36,862 bases of DNA, from positions 1 to 36,862 of the forward strand of contig JAMYWO010000058.1 of assembly GCA_024220525.1 (NCBI GenBank). Direction: 5' to 3'. The DNA comes from Cochliopodium minus. Its lineage: Eukaryota > Discosea > Himatismenida > Cochliopodiidae. Positions 10,912 through 20,717 of this stretch are shown piece after piece (position 1 is the first letter of the stretch; every line of letters starts with the position of its first letter). The notes under the pieces are model-generated. The model did not search any database. It saw nothing but the letters and a program-made list of their open reading frames with translations, and was not told the DNA's origin. Position numbers and translations under genes: made by a program.

Positions 10912-11616
10912 TTTTTTTTCTTAAAGGTAAAATTAGGAGTTTATTTTTTTTTTTTATTTTTAATTTATAATTTTATGTATTCGAATTAATGTTCCCATTT
11001 TTTTAGATTGAATTTGATGATTTTTTAAACTGAATCTCTTGCTTTGATAAGAAAAAAAAATCTTAGAAATTTGATAAAAAAAAAATATATTTCACATTTA
11101 AAGTTTCTTTATTTTGAAGGAAATGTTATTTGAATTCACAGCACCCGAAAAATTCTTAAATTGAGATCAAAACTCATATTTAGATTCTGTATAGGTGATT
11201 TTGTATATATGTAAAGGATTTTTTGATCCAGAGGCTCTTAAGAATTGTGGAGAAGATATAGGTACAAGTTTTGATATTATCCCATTATTTATTTTGCCTA
11301 AGGATAAAAAAAAAAAATTTAAAATTTCAATGAAAAAAATTTCAAATTAAAATAAATAATAATTCTCCTTTTCTAGAGAACAAAATGATATTTCAATCAA
11401 CAAAAATACAAAACTTTAGTTTAAATTGTTTATTTATTTTTCTTAAAAATTTTTTTATGTGTTATTTCACTTTTATATTTTTTGTTAATAAAGAAAGAAA
11501 TAAATCCATAGACCTATTCCAAACCTATTAAATTTTTTTTGTGTATTTTTTTAAAAAAGGGATGATTTGTTTTCCATAAGATGAGAAGTATCCTATTCTC
11601 AAAAAAAAAAAAGAGA
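10912..11616. other. AT-rich spacer between the two micro-protein genes, with one possible orphan exon
   Basis: Mostly A/T homopolymer. At about 11195-11300 both strands are open. Plus strand, after a TATAG acceptor: VILYICKGFFDPEALKNCG and more. Minus strand, after a CTTAG acceptor at about 11303: IISKLVPISSPQFLRASGSK and more. Neither joins to a neighbour that I can identify, so strand and status are unresolved. Confidence 0.3.
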
Positions 11617-11799
11617 TTATTTCACGAATAATGATCTTTTTCCTTGTGGTACAAACTCTTCATCAGATCTAAGAAAGTTGTGGATAAGAGGGCTGTTATG
11701 TTTGCTTGGTTTTTCCTCTCTTATAATGTTTTCTTTTCCACTCTCAAAGGTATATCCGTAGTTCTTTGAATTTCTGTTCATTGAATTTGAATTTCCCAT
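11617..11799 (-). CDS. MGNS micro-protein B, predicted N-myristoylated (60 aa)
   Basis: A single-exon 60-residue frame starting MGNSNSMNRNSKN. It is the tandem paralogue of the protein at 10738-10911, in the same orientation about 700 bp away. Shared blocks in order: GKEN[VI]IRE, SK[QH]N, PLI[YH]NFLRSDEEF, P[PQ]GKR and a final basic-hydrophobic tail. Gly2 after the initiator Met and Ser4 fit N-myristoylation. The N-terminal thirds differ freely while the C-terminal 40 residues are conserved, suggesting that the C-terminal part carries the function. Family unknown. Confidence 0.7.
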   Translation of the reverse strand: MGNSNSMNRNSKNYGYTFESGKENIIREEKPSKHNSPLIHNFLRSDEEFVPQGKRSLFVK

Positions 11800-12155
11800 T
11801 TTATATTTTGTATGTTTTTGATTTTGTGTAATGTGTTTTTTGTATTTGATTTTTTTTATTTTATTTTTGAATAATATTTTTTTTTATAAATTAATTAATT
11901 TTTTAAATTTCCCTCAAGATTTCTTCAATCTCAAAAAAAAAAGCACTTTTCAGAATAATCTCTTTGTTGTTCTGTTTTGAATCTTGTTAATGTTTACTGA
12001 CAATTTCTTTAAAAAAGAATTATTTTAAATTAATTTTCCTTTCAAATAAAAAAAAAAAAAAAATTTGTTTTGAATTTCATTTGAATAAATTTTTAATAAT
12101 TCGATAAAATCCATAAAAGGAAAATTAAATTTTAATTCGAACAACTTAAAAAATT
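11800..12155. other. AT-rich intergenic interval, nothing seen
   Basis: Holds the promoter side of micro-protein B and the 3' flank of the F-box gene. It contains only homopolymer runs and short A/T words, with no open frame of note on either strand. Confidence 0.5.
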
Positions 12156-13157
12156 TCAATAACCATGAAATATACCTATATCTATATCAATAATACCATA
12201 CACATCGCCGACAAAATCATATTGGGGATAAAATGAATCAGCTTTCATAAATAAAAGATGATCTCTGAAGTTCCAAAAATCGATGAAAGGATCATCATAA
12301 TGCTCCAAAGAGAAATCCTGCAGATATAACTTTAAATCTTTTAAAGTGATTTCATTTGCACGATCAATATATTCATCCACAATCTTAAATCTGCCCACAT
12401 CAGTGCCTAATATCAAATCTTTTTTTACTTCATTGAATAGATAAGGGTAATCCCTTTCGAAATGTGATTTCCACACTACATTATCACGTGATATTGCATA
12501 CCATTCTTTATTGACCAATCCCATCTTCAATGTATCTTTGGATGATAGCTTATCGAAAATCATTTTGAGAAGAGATTTTCTCAATCCTCCTTTTTCGGGA
12601 AGATTGACCTCGAATGTTACATTTTGAAGGGATGATTTTGCTTCGGGAGTTTTTTGGGGCTTTAATTCTTTGAAAAACAAAATAATGCTTGGAGATTGAA
12701 ATCGATTATGCATTGATTCTTTCTGTGAAAAAATATGAAAATTTAAATTTACTTTGATTAAAATTAATTAAATAATTTTCACTTTTAAATCATCTGATAA
12801 TTTATTCTCCAATGGGGTTGATCTTTTAAATGTGAAAGTTTTTAAAATCAATTTCTTGAAAACAGGATATGAAGCTACTTGTTGATTGACAAAAACATCC
12901 CTCGCAATAATTTCAGGAAGATGATAAATCTGATACAAAATTTAAAACTTTAAAAAAGATTTTAAACACTCTAATATTTTTTTTACTTGAAAATTAGTTT
13001 GGTAATAAGAATCCCAAACAAAGAAGCTAAAAATTTCCGAAATAAATTTTTGTGCAGTCTCTTTGTTTATATTTCCATTTGAAGACAGCCCATCAAATGC
13101 TTTCATTAGAGATTCTTCAGTAATTATGTTTGTGAAGTGTTGTTTAATAATTTCCAT
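12156..13157 (-). CDS. F-box protein (294 aa, 3 exons)
   Basis: Exons 12987-13157, 12783-12929 and 12156-12722 join in phase 0 at both introns and give 294 residues. An F-box is visible at about residues 152-190: LLKMIFDKLSSKDTLKMGL followed by VNKEWYAISRD and NVVWK, the usual L..IF..L...D.L....V...W..I..D...W pattern. F-box proteins are the substrate-recognition subunits of SCF (Skp1-cullin) ubiquitin ligases. Downstream I see no WD40, LRR or Kelch repeats, only a 100-residue acidic-aromatic tail, so the substrate class is unknown. The N-terminal 105 residues have no domain I recognise. ATG 13155-13157 opens the frame. Confidence 0.8.
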
Positions 13158-13498
13158 TTTTTTTTTTTGTTTTTTTTTCTTTTTAAATTTTTGTTTTACT
13201 CATTTTTTAAAATCAATCTCTAGAGGTGAATTTCAGATAAATTTTTTTTCCTCTTCATTTGAATATTTTTTTTGAAAATTTCCGGTGGGAGTTATTTCGA
13301 ACTTGAAGAACTGAATGTACTAAATAATAATTGGATTCAAAGTTCCTCTTTAGTATCCTCAAAAATTATTCTTAATCATTTCTTTAAATTGTCAAAAATA
13401 ATTATTAAATTTTGAATTATTAATTTAAAATCTTCCTCCTTTCTATTTTATTCATAAAAAAAAAAAAGTTTGAGCAAATTTTTTCTCTAATTTTAAAT
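13158..13498. other. AT-rich intergenic interval, nothing seen
   Basis: Upstream of the minus-strand F-box gene and of the plus-strand ORF at 13499. Low-complexity A/T sequence with no supported feature. Confidence 0.5.
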
Positions 13499-13873
13499 AT
13501 GCCAAGGAACATAAAGATCAAAACAATAAATATCACTCATAATAGTTATAATTTTAAAAATGTTAGGTTTGGGGATTGTATTTCCCTTAAGTTTTCTCAC
13601 CAAAAGCATAGTAATAACTGTCTTGATGTATTCAGATCCCCAAAAATCGTTTATTTAATTGGTTGGCTGCCAAGACTTTTCAAAAGTAAAATATCCTTCA
13701 TTGATTTTCATCATTTTTTTTATTACAGTGCCGAAAAAGAAATCTACATTGAAATATTGTTTTGGAAGAAGTTAACAAAAAGTTTCTTCGAAATAAAAAT
13801 TAAGAAAAATAAGAATGATGGAAAAATTAAATGTGATTTAAAATTATTAAAAATTATTAAAATAATCAACTAA
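13499..13873 (+). CDS. Hypothetical ORF (124 aa)
   Basis: An ATG-initiated 124-residue frame, lysine/isoleucine/phenylalanine-rich, starting MPRNIKIKTINITHNSYNF. I see no domain, signal peptide or membrane helix beyond short aromatic patches. It ends tail to tail with the GTPase remnant on the other strand. An open frame of this length can arise by chance in such DNA, so coding status is uncertain. Confidence 0.25.
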   Translation: MPRNIKIKTINITHNSYNFKNVRFGDCISLKFSHQKHSNNCLDVFRSPKIVYLIGWLPRLFKSKISFIDFHHFFYYSAEKEIYIEILFWKKLTKSFFEIKIKKNKNDGKIKCDLKLLKIIKIIN

Positions 13874-14119
13874 ACCTTTTGATAGACTGTATCACAGAAT
13901 TCTTTAGTTTTTTGAATTCTAGTTTTGAATAGAAGTTTAATAGATTCTTCCTCTTCGCTTTTATAAATGTCAAATTTTGTGAAAACAATCGCAATAACGG
14001 CTTCTCTCCAAAAAATCCTTCATTATTCCTAAAGGTGCTGATAAAATCTTCATAACAATCCTCTTGGGTAACATCGACTACAAAAATTAATTCATAAGAT
14101 CCCTGGAGGTATGTTTTCA
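13870..14119 (-). pseudogene. Remnant of a Ras-like (Spg1/Tem1-like?) small GTPase, C-terminal half
   Basis: The frame opening at MKTYLQGSYE reads ELIFVVDVTQEDCYEDF, the beta-4 strand and following helix of a Ras-like GTPase. In the neighbouring frame the sequence continues EAVIAIVFTKFDIYKSEEEE, where TKFD matches the guanine-specificity G4 motif (N/T-K-x-D) and is close to the TKYD of Spg1/Tem1 proteins, then runs to a TAG at about 13870. The shift between the two frames falls at a run of six T near 14014 and no GT-AG intron repairs it. No P-loop or DxxG segment can be joined upstream. It is therefore a host gene remnant, or a gene hit by a homopolymer sequencing error. Confidence 0.4.
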
Positions 14120-14120
14120 T

Positions 14121-14551
14121 TAATTTTTTTTTATCACCTGATTAAAATTTGATTTTTAATTTTTAACTGTTTGGAATTTCTTAAATATCCTCTGACAAAG
14201 TTTTTCATTTTCTTTAAATTTATCTGGGCTATCAGGTTTTTCCACATTTCTTTGAACCTATTATTGATCTTATTGAAGAGTCCTTAAAGTGTTTATTTCA
14301 AATATCTTGATTTTTTTTTATTTCTGTTAAAAAATACGAAGGATATAGATAGAAGAACTATAATGTGATCCCTCAAATTTTCCTCTTGCAAATCTATATT
14401 ATTCTCAAAAATCTTAAATCTACAAATATTCTGAAATATACAAATGATAAGCAAGTATCAAATTCTATTTTAGATCTAATTGAGAAATATCTTTTGGATA
14501 ATCTTATCTTTGATCAATTGATTTCCCTTGCAACAAAATAAAAAATAAAAA
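14121..14551. other. Interval with unresolved coding fragments
   Basis: Two stretches look coding but join to nothing. On the plus strand, 14358-14541 is open for 61 codons after an AG acceptor, ends with TAA 10 bp before the GPCR start, and reads ILDLIEKYLLDNLIFDQLIS near its end. Also on the plus strand, 14236-14285 (VFPHFFEPIIDLIEESLKC) follows a CAG acceptor, but its donor phase does not fit the first stretch. They may be the last exons of an upstream plus-strand gene. Confidence 0.3.
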
Positions 14552-15561
14552 ATGACGATATGCTCAGGGCAAAAAGGATATCCATTGTGGGTGAGACAAA
14601 TGCCCAAATGGATCAATTTCTCCAGCTCATTGGCATCGATCTTTGGATCATTGGCATTGATCTTCTTGTATTTCTATTATAAGCCCAAATCGGGAAAACA
14701 AACACATAGGATATTGACATTATTCCTTGCAATATCAGATTTGATAGCAAGCACATCTATATTTATTTCACAGGGTAAATATAAAAATTATATTTAATTT
14801 GACAAATATATTCGTTCAATAATCATTTTTTATGGATCGATAGATAGTTTCATCTTTACAATTTAAATTAAATATCCCTTTTTTTTTTTTTTTTTGAAAG
14901 CATGGCTTAATTTTTCATCTCACAACTACACCGCGTTTGTATGTAAATTTTTGAGAGCAGCCATTGAGTTCGGAAGTATAGGTGAAAGAATAAATCTAAT
15001 TCAAACTCATTTTTTTGATTTGATCGACCCATTTTTTTTTTAATTTATTAATTTATTTATTTTTTACTTTTATTTTTATTTTATTTTATTTATTTTTAAT
15101 TTTATTTTATTTTATTTTATTTTATTTTTATTTTTTAATTTTAATTTTAAATTTTATTTTAATTTTATTTTTATTTTTATTTATTATTTATTTTGATTTT
15201 TATTTTAAATTTTATTTTAATTTTATTTTTAATGATTATTTTTAATTTTTTTTTATTCAATCAATAATTTTTTTATTTTATTTTATTTTATTTTTTAATT
15301 TCTCATTTAATGATTATTTTTTTTTTTAATTTATTTGAATTTTTATTTATTATTTATTTTTTAATATCTTTTATATGTTTATTTTGATACAGCCTCCTTT
15401 TGTTGGACAACAGCAATGGCGTTCTACTTGTGGCGTTCATTGAATCAGAAACCAGAGAAAAAGTTCATTCAGTATGCTCACTTTTTCTGTTGGTTCATTC
15501 CTTCCCTCATTGTCATTTTGATTTTCACTACTGGTGGTTTCAAAGTTTCTGACCAAAATTG
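14552..15561 (+). CDS. cAMP-receptor-like (class E) GPCR, N-terminal half only
   Basis: Exons 14552-14774, 14901-14981 and 15393-15561 join in frame. Four membrane segments are visible: SLASIFGSLALIFLYFYY, ILTLFLAISDLIASTSIFI, FGSIASFCWTTAMAFYLW and HFFCWFIPSLIVILIF. The order and local motifs (SIASFCWTTAMA in TM3, the proline-rich TM4, conserved Cys before TM3) match the Dictyostelium cAR/crl receptors that signal through heterotrimeric G proteins at the plasma membrane. The frame ends FKVSDQNW at a donor TTG|GTATAA, exactly where family members continue with CW in extracellular loop 2. TM5-7 and the C-terminal tail are not present downstream, because a minus-strand gene begins within 200 bp. 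The gene is either broken or the assembly is misjoined. Confidence 0.75.
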
Positions 15562-15765
15562 GTATAAAAATTAAAAAATAAAAAATCAGCAATAAAAATT
15601 TTAAAAAACAAAAAACATAAATAGATAATATGCAAAAAAAAATAAAAAAAATAAAATTTGAAAATTTTAAAAACATGAAAAAATAAAAAATAGAAAAATA
15701 AATAATCAAAGATCAAAAATAAAATTTTGTAAGAATAAAAAAATTAAAAAAATAAAAATAAAAAC
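15562..15765. other. Low-complexity junction between two 3'-truncated convergent genes
   Basis: About 200 bp of A-rich sequence with no open frame separates the last GPCR exon from the last exon of the glycosylase-like gene. Both flanking exons end in splice donors, so this sequence reads as two intron starts facing each other. Confidence 0.6.
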
Positions 15766-17096
15766 CTGTTCCTTTGTCGTCAACAAGAAATTGCCTCACA
15801 ATTCCTTCGTATTTGAAAATGATCGACTGCNTAAAAATAAAAATAAAAATAAAAATAAAAATAAAAATAAAAATAAAAATAAAAATAAAAATAAAAATAA
15901 TTAAAAAATAAAAAATGAATAAAAAAAATAAAAAAGTAAAAAAAAAATAAAAAAAGTAAATAATAAATAAAAACAAAAATAAATAAAACCTTGGTTTTTA
16001 ACTACTTGATCTTTTAATTGGAATTGAGAAATGGGTCTGACGTACAAAAGCTTTTCTTTTTCTTCAGAATGTTCAACAGAAATGTCTCCCATTTTTTCGA
16101 CCAATTCAGGAATGCTTTTGATTTTACACAAATTGAGTATTTCATCAACACACTTTGAAGGACCTTTAATAAAATTTTAAAAGCGAAATAATTTATGCAT
16201 TTATTAAATTTATTAAATTTATATTTATTTATTGTTTTTTTATTGTTTTTATTGTTTTTTTATTTTTGTTTCTAATATAATATTTTAATCATTATTTATA
16301 TTTTTTTATTTTTACAATTTTTTTTTTATTTTTTCTTTATTTTTTTATTTACCACAAGTGACTTTTGGATTAAACCCGATCTTTTCGATGCTTCTGATCA
16401 ATATGCCTCCTACTTCCTTCTCCCCGTTACCAATGGTGATATCCAACCCCTTGTAATTACCCGACCTATAACTCCCATTCGTCTTGTGGAAATAAAAATT
16501 ACCCAATGTTTTTTGTACTTCATCTAAAAAATTAAAAAAAAAACATTTTAAAATTTTAATTTTTTAAATTTTAATTTTTTAAATTAATTTTAAAATTTTT
16601 TATTTTTTTTTTTGACTTTATTTTTTTTCATTTAGCAAAAAATTTTTTATAACCTTTGTGGGTGAAGGGATCGTTGAAAACTTCTTCATTGGTGAAATAA
16701 AATTCTATTTCTAGCAATCTTATTTTAGTTTTGTTCGCCACCAAAACTACCTTTTGTAAAAAAAAAAAAAAAAATATTTAACATATTAAAGTGTTTATTG
16801 TTTATGTTTGTGGATGATTATCAATCATTCAATTTAATTTTTGATTATACCTCATTCAAAAGGAAATTTGCTATTTCATCAAATTGCTTCTCCACATCCT
16901 CCAATGTCTTCAATATCTGCAGATCTATCTTTATCCCATCCGATATTGTTTTGCTATCATACAATTTGCTCCTCTCATCTCTGTCGCATTTTCGAATATA
17001 AATTATGATCGTTAAAAAAATTAATATCTATTACGATTTGCTTGGGGAATTAGGTTCATCAGTATTCTTCCTTTTTCTAATCACAAATTTGTCCAT
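15766..17096 (-). CDS. Conserved protein resembling 3-methyladenine DNA glycosylases, 3' end missing
   Basis: Exons: 17035-17096, 16851-16980, 16654-16750, 16353-16523, 16006-16163, 15766-15826 (about 226 codons). The last join works in phase only with the donor CAA|GTAGTT at 16005. Core motifs in order: RLLEIEFYF...DPFTHK, FYFHKTNGSYRSGNYKGLDI, GGILIRSIEKIG and GPSKCVDEIL. I recognise these from a widespread family often annotated as 3-methyladenine DNA glycosylase-like; E..YF, the G-L-D strand and IL-R-I recall the MPG fold, which excises alkylated bases. Enzymatic activity is an inference. The start MDKFVIRKRKN is basic, compatible with nuclear targeting. The C-terminus is absent: the last exon ends ACAG|GTTTTT and the only ambiguous base of the window (15831) lies 5 bp upstream of it, in the preceding intron. 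Confidence 0.65.
15831..15901. repeat. Ambiguous base followed by a TAAAAA hexanucleotide repeat
   Basis: Position 15831 is N, the only undefined base in the window. It is followed by about eleven near-perfect copies of TAAAAA. This marks a spot that the assembler could not resolve, inside an intron of the glycosylase-like gene. Confidence 0.9.
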
Positions 17097-17368
17097 ATTT
17101 TTATTAATTAATACACAAACAATTTTGATTCCTTTCAATTTTTTTTATTTCTTGTAAATTAATTTTCAAAAGAAATTATTTTTTAGATTTGTAAAATTAA
17201 TTAAACATATTGAAAAAAATTGTTTAATTAAATTTTCTCTCTTTTGTTTTTTGGAAACAAAATTAAAAAACTATGAGTTTGTTTTGCAGCTTTTAACTGC
17301 TTTCATCCTATTCCTGATAGTAAATTAATTTAACTTTGCATTCTGAAAAAATAAATTCAACAAAATAG

Positions 17369-18152
17369 TTATAATGAAGAAAAAACCAAAGAATAAAGGG
17401 TAAGTAAAGAAACAAGAAATGACAAATTGCCTGAAATAGGAATAGTAAAATTTTAAAGAAGGAAGCAAGTGCATAAAAAGAAATAAATAAATGTAAGGGA
17501 AAATGTAAGTAATAAATTTTAGGTAGCATAAGTATATTCTATTGTTGTGGTAATTAACCAGAAGAAGGAGAAGAGATAAAATTTAGTATTAGGTGGAACA
17601 CAATTAAAAGTAGATAGCATAAATTTTATTCTACCTCCTTCGTAATGCTCCAAAAATTTTCTATTTTGATAGTTTTCATAATCTTGTATTTGTTGAAAAT
17701 TTTTTGAGATGAATAGGATTGAAATCAAAGAGATTAGAAGAAGAGGAAGTTTGAAAAACCAAAAAAATAATCCCATTAAAACCAAAGACAGGAGTAATTA
17801 AAATGATAGAAGTTCCAGCAATCTTAATCAATTGATTTTTCTTCTCAACTTCTTTTTCATTAACATAAACTTGTGTCATTAAAAATTCTTCCGCCAATTC
17901 TTCTTTCAATCCCTCTTTTACATCTGTCGAAAGTTCAGAATATTGGTTGTTTCCCAAATGATATTGATGAATTTGTATGTGTATTGGATTATTTGAATTT
18001 GCAACATTTTGCTGATCTAAATATGATTCTATATCAAAGATTTCTTCTTTTTATGTTTTGGATTCTCCATTAATTCTGTTGATAGATACCAAGATATTCT
18101 TTCCCTCTTTGGGATTCCTGGATAACCATTGTTTGAACTTTTTTAATTCCAT
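17369..18152 (-). CDS. Small membrane protein (about 137 aa), family unknown
   Basis: Exons 18090-18152, 17783-18046, 17635-17682 and 17369-17430 join in one frame. Counting from the ATG at 18127-18129 gives 137 residues (MVIQESQRGKEYLEEIF at the start). The middle is acidic and helical (TDVKEGLKEELAEEFL). A first hydrophobic stretch, IKIAGTSIILITPVF, is followed by a charged loop (ENYQNRKFLEHYEGG) and a hydrophobic C-terminus (LSFLVSLLTLYSLVFSSL), suggesting two membrane segments in a hairpin or a tail anchor. The 100-nt T-rich stretch 17683-17782 explains an apparent frameshift as an intron, and 18047-18089 explains an apparent in-frame stop. A short exon MDTIQDEENESMK near 18240 would be a natural first exon but joins out of phase, so the start is uncertain. 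Confidence 0.55.
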
Positions 18153-18408
18153 CTGACATTAATAAAGTTCATTGAAATAAGAACATTAAATCTTTTTATT
18201 CTTACTTTCATTGATTCATTTTCTTCATCTTGTATCGTATCCATTTTATTTTTCAAAGTTTTAATGTAATACCTATTTTGAAACAATCCAAATTCAAAAA
18301 ACCAATTTGGTTTATTTAAAAAGTTAAATTAAGAGAAAAAATTTTTCAAAGAAAAAATAAATAATAAAATATTTAAATTCTTAAATTAAAGTTAAGATAA
18401 AAATTTTT

Positions 18409-20609
18409 TTATTGTTTATTTTGGCCACTGACTACTTTGTCGTTTTTGTTTTTGAAATAAAAATAAGAACCAATACCGAGAACCAAAGTAGTGAAGCCAA
18501 CAATTAGAAATTTGGAAAAAGAGGAAGGTTTGCGAAATGGAGGCAAAGCAAAATTGTCAGGAAGAAGGTTGGAGAGAAGATCTCCTTTGTTTTCTTTTTG
18601 ATCCCAATCTGGGAAATTTGCTCTGAAAAAAGAAGGTTCATTTCCTAAAATAAAATTTAATTAAAATTAAAAATAAAATTAAAATTTAAAATAAAATAAT
18701 GATAAAAATTAATTAAAAATAAAGTAATTAAATAATAATGATGATAATTAATTTAAAGTAAAAAATAAAATTTTGTTGTTTCTCACCTTCTTCTACAAAA
18801 GTGAGAGCGGAATTTATGTCGTTGGCGAAAGTATTGTCATCAAGTTTGTGGTTTCTTACGATCTCATAAGCCTTTTGCAAAGATTGTTCTTTCTCCTCTT
18901 GGTTACTTCCTAAATAAAAAAATAAAAAATAAAAAAAAAAATAAAAAAAAAAAAAAAAAAATTTAAATGTAAAATAAAAGAGAAAAATAAAAAATAAATA
19001 AAAAAATAAAAATAATAAAATGTCTTACCTTTTCCCAACCAAATGAAAATCTCATCATAACAATCTAACACCATTACATTGGTAGGATCAAGATCAGACT
19101 TACCAAAATTTTCGATTTCTCTAGTGGTCAACTCCCCGATACTCTTAGGGTTCTCATCATTGCTGTAGACATACAATCTAGGTTTGTGTAAGATGACAGG
19201 TTCTTTAAATAAAAAAAGAATAATAATAAAAATAAAAATAAAAATAAAAATAAAAATAAATCCATAAAAAAATAAAAATAAATATTAATTTTTTACCTTT
19301 GATTTCTGGTAAATCTTTTTGTTGATAAATTCTGTCTTTGGTTTCTGTTGCTCCAAGAATTTTCCAAAACAATTCCTTTTCGATGGATTAAAAAAAAAAA
19401 ACAGTTTATAATTAAATACATTCTTCGTTTAAAAGTTGTCAGATATTTACAGGCTCGAATTTTTCTTGAAACATTTTTGGTGGGACATCAAATCTAATCA
19501 AAAAAATTAGAATTAATTATCAATTAGAATCTTTTCTTTTTTTACGCAATTTTGATGCTTAATTGTTTTGCCATTTCTCTTTCTTCATCATTTGCAAATT
19601 CTTTATGAAAGGGGAAAATAAATTCATTCGTTTAAATAAAAGATTCTTTTAAAAAAATTAAAAAAAGATTACGTCCAAACCAAATGTAAACTAGATTCAA
19701 TCAAATTGAAAAAAAAATTTTGATCGAAAAGATTTCAATAGTGATTATTTAAATTTAAAAATAAATTAATAATAAAATAATTGATGAAAAAAAAAAAATC
19801 CCTCTTTAATTTTTTTATACCTGGTCTTCTATTTCCTGTCAAACAAAAGCAATCTTCAGAATCTAATGATGATACTTGACATGGAACTTCAACACATCTT
19901 GTTTCACCTTGATTAAAAAAGGAGAGTTAAATTATATTCCTTTTTATAACGATTAAAATTGTTACCTGGTTTGGTTGCTCTGATTCTTAATAATGTTTGT
20001 CTTTCTTTTCTATTTGATGGTTCTACTCTCGATCCCTTGAATATTACTATTCCATGGAATAGAGCAATGAAATGTGATGGTTCTCTTGCTTCATATATGA
20101 TTGATTTTATCACTATAAAAGCATAAATAAATTATTTATTGTTGACATATTAATTTATTTTGATAAAGGGTGATTCTTTTAGGTTAAATATTCTGATAAA
20201 CCAATTATATAAAGTAATGAAATAGAATGGATATGCAAAATGATAGAAAATCTATCATTTGGAAAGTATTCTCCTTTCTTTTTAAATTTACCTTTATTTT
20301 TTTCACTCAATGTCTTTACATATTCTTCAGATATTTCTCTATCTTCTTTGGTATGATCATTTCCAAACCATTGATAAACAATCAACAAATCTTCTTCTTC
20401 TCTGGTGATTATATAGGTTTGGGATGAAAAAAATATCCCTTGTTCATCTTTTATAATAAAATTGATAATTGGTGTTTGAATGATGTTCGAATTAAGGAGA
20501 TATAAAGAATATAAAATTTTATAGTTAAAATTTCTTCTAATCAAAATATACCTTTTTCAATATCAACATTTTTTTCTGAAATTAATTTGATTCTCAAAGT
20601 TTCTTCCAT
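18409..20609 (-). CDS. Gelsolin/villin-family protein with C-terminal membrane anchor (391 aa)
   Basis: Eleven exons: 20552-20609, 20292-20447, 19966-20112, 19821-19907, 19673-19690 (18 nt), 19546-19600, 19451-19493, 19297-19375, 19029-19202, 18787-18909, 18409-18644. The sum is in frame with one stop. Three gelsolin repeats are visible by their core strands: LLIVYQWFGND, PVYIWFGQFANDEE and VMVLDCYDEIFIWLGK. The link EAREPSHFIALFHG is typical of the G4-G5 junction of villin/gelsolin, and EPSFFRANFPDWD is the usual end of repeat 6. The protein thus looks like a G4-G6 half. Residues 359-377 (FLIVGFTTLVLGIGSYFYF) form one hydrophobic helix followed by a 14-residue basic/polar tail, the layout of a tail-anchored protein. 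Family members sever, cap or bundle actin under calcium control; here the actin link would sit on a membrane. No headpiece domain is present. Confidence 0.85.
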
Positions 20610-20717
20610 TATTTTTCTCAGTTGAAATATGCTTTTAAATTTTTTTTTTTTATCACAATAATTAATTGTGTTGAAGAAAAATTAAAAAAAAAGGAGAAAG
20701 AAAAAAGAGATTGTTTT
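20610..20717. promoter_or_regulatory. Compact divergent promoter between gelsolin-like gene and TRM5
   Basis: Only 108 bp separate the two start codons on opposite strands. The interval is A/T homopolymer-rich with no recognisable box. Both 5' untranslated regions and core promoters must fit here or overlap the neighbouring coding sequence. Confidence 0.45.

Noticed and set aside
14235-14258. Walker A-like GSKKCGKT on the minus strand upstream of the GTPase remnant
   Set aside because: The frame closes directly after it and only about 50 codons separate it from the beta-4 strand, too few for the rest of a Ras-like domain plus introns; probably chance.
17519-17785. A separate 88-residue hydrophobic ORF overlapping the small membrane protein gene
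   Set aside because: Its 5' part is the T-rich intron 17683-17782; splicing explains the sequence better than a second gene or a frameshift.
18047-18089. In-frame TAA suggesting a reassigned stop codon
   Set aside because: A 43-nt GT-AG intron removes it in a different, fully consistent frame; no other gene here reads through UAA or UAG.
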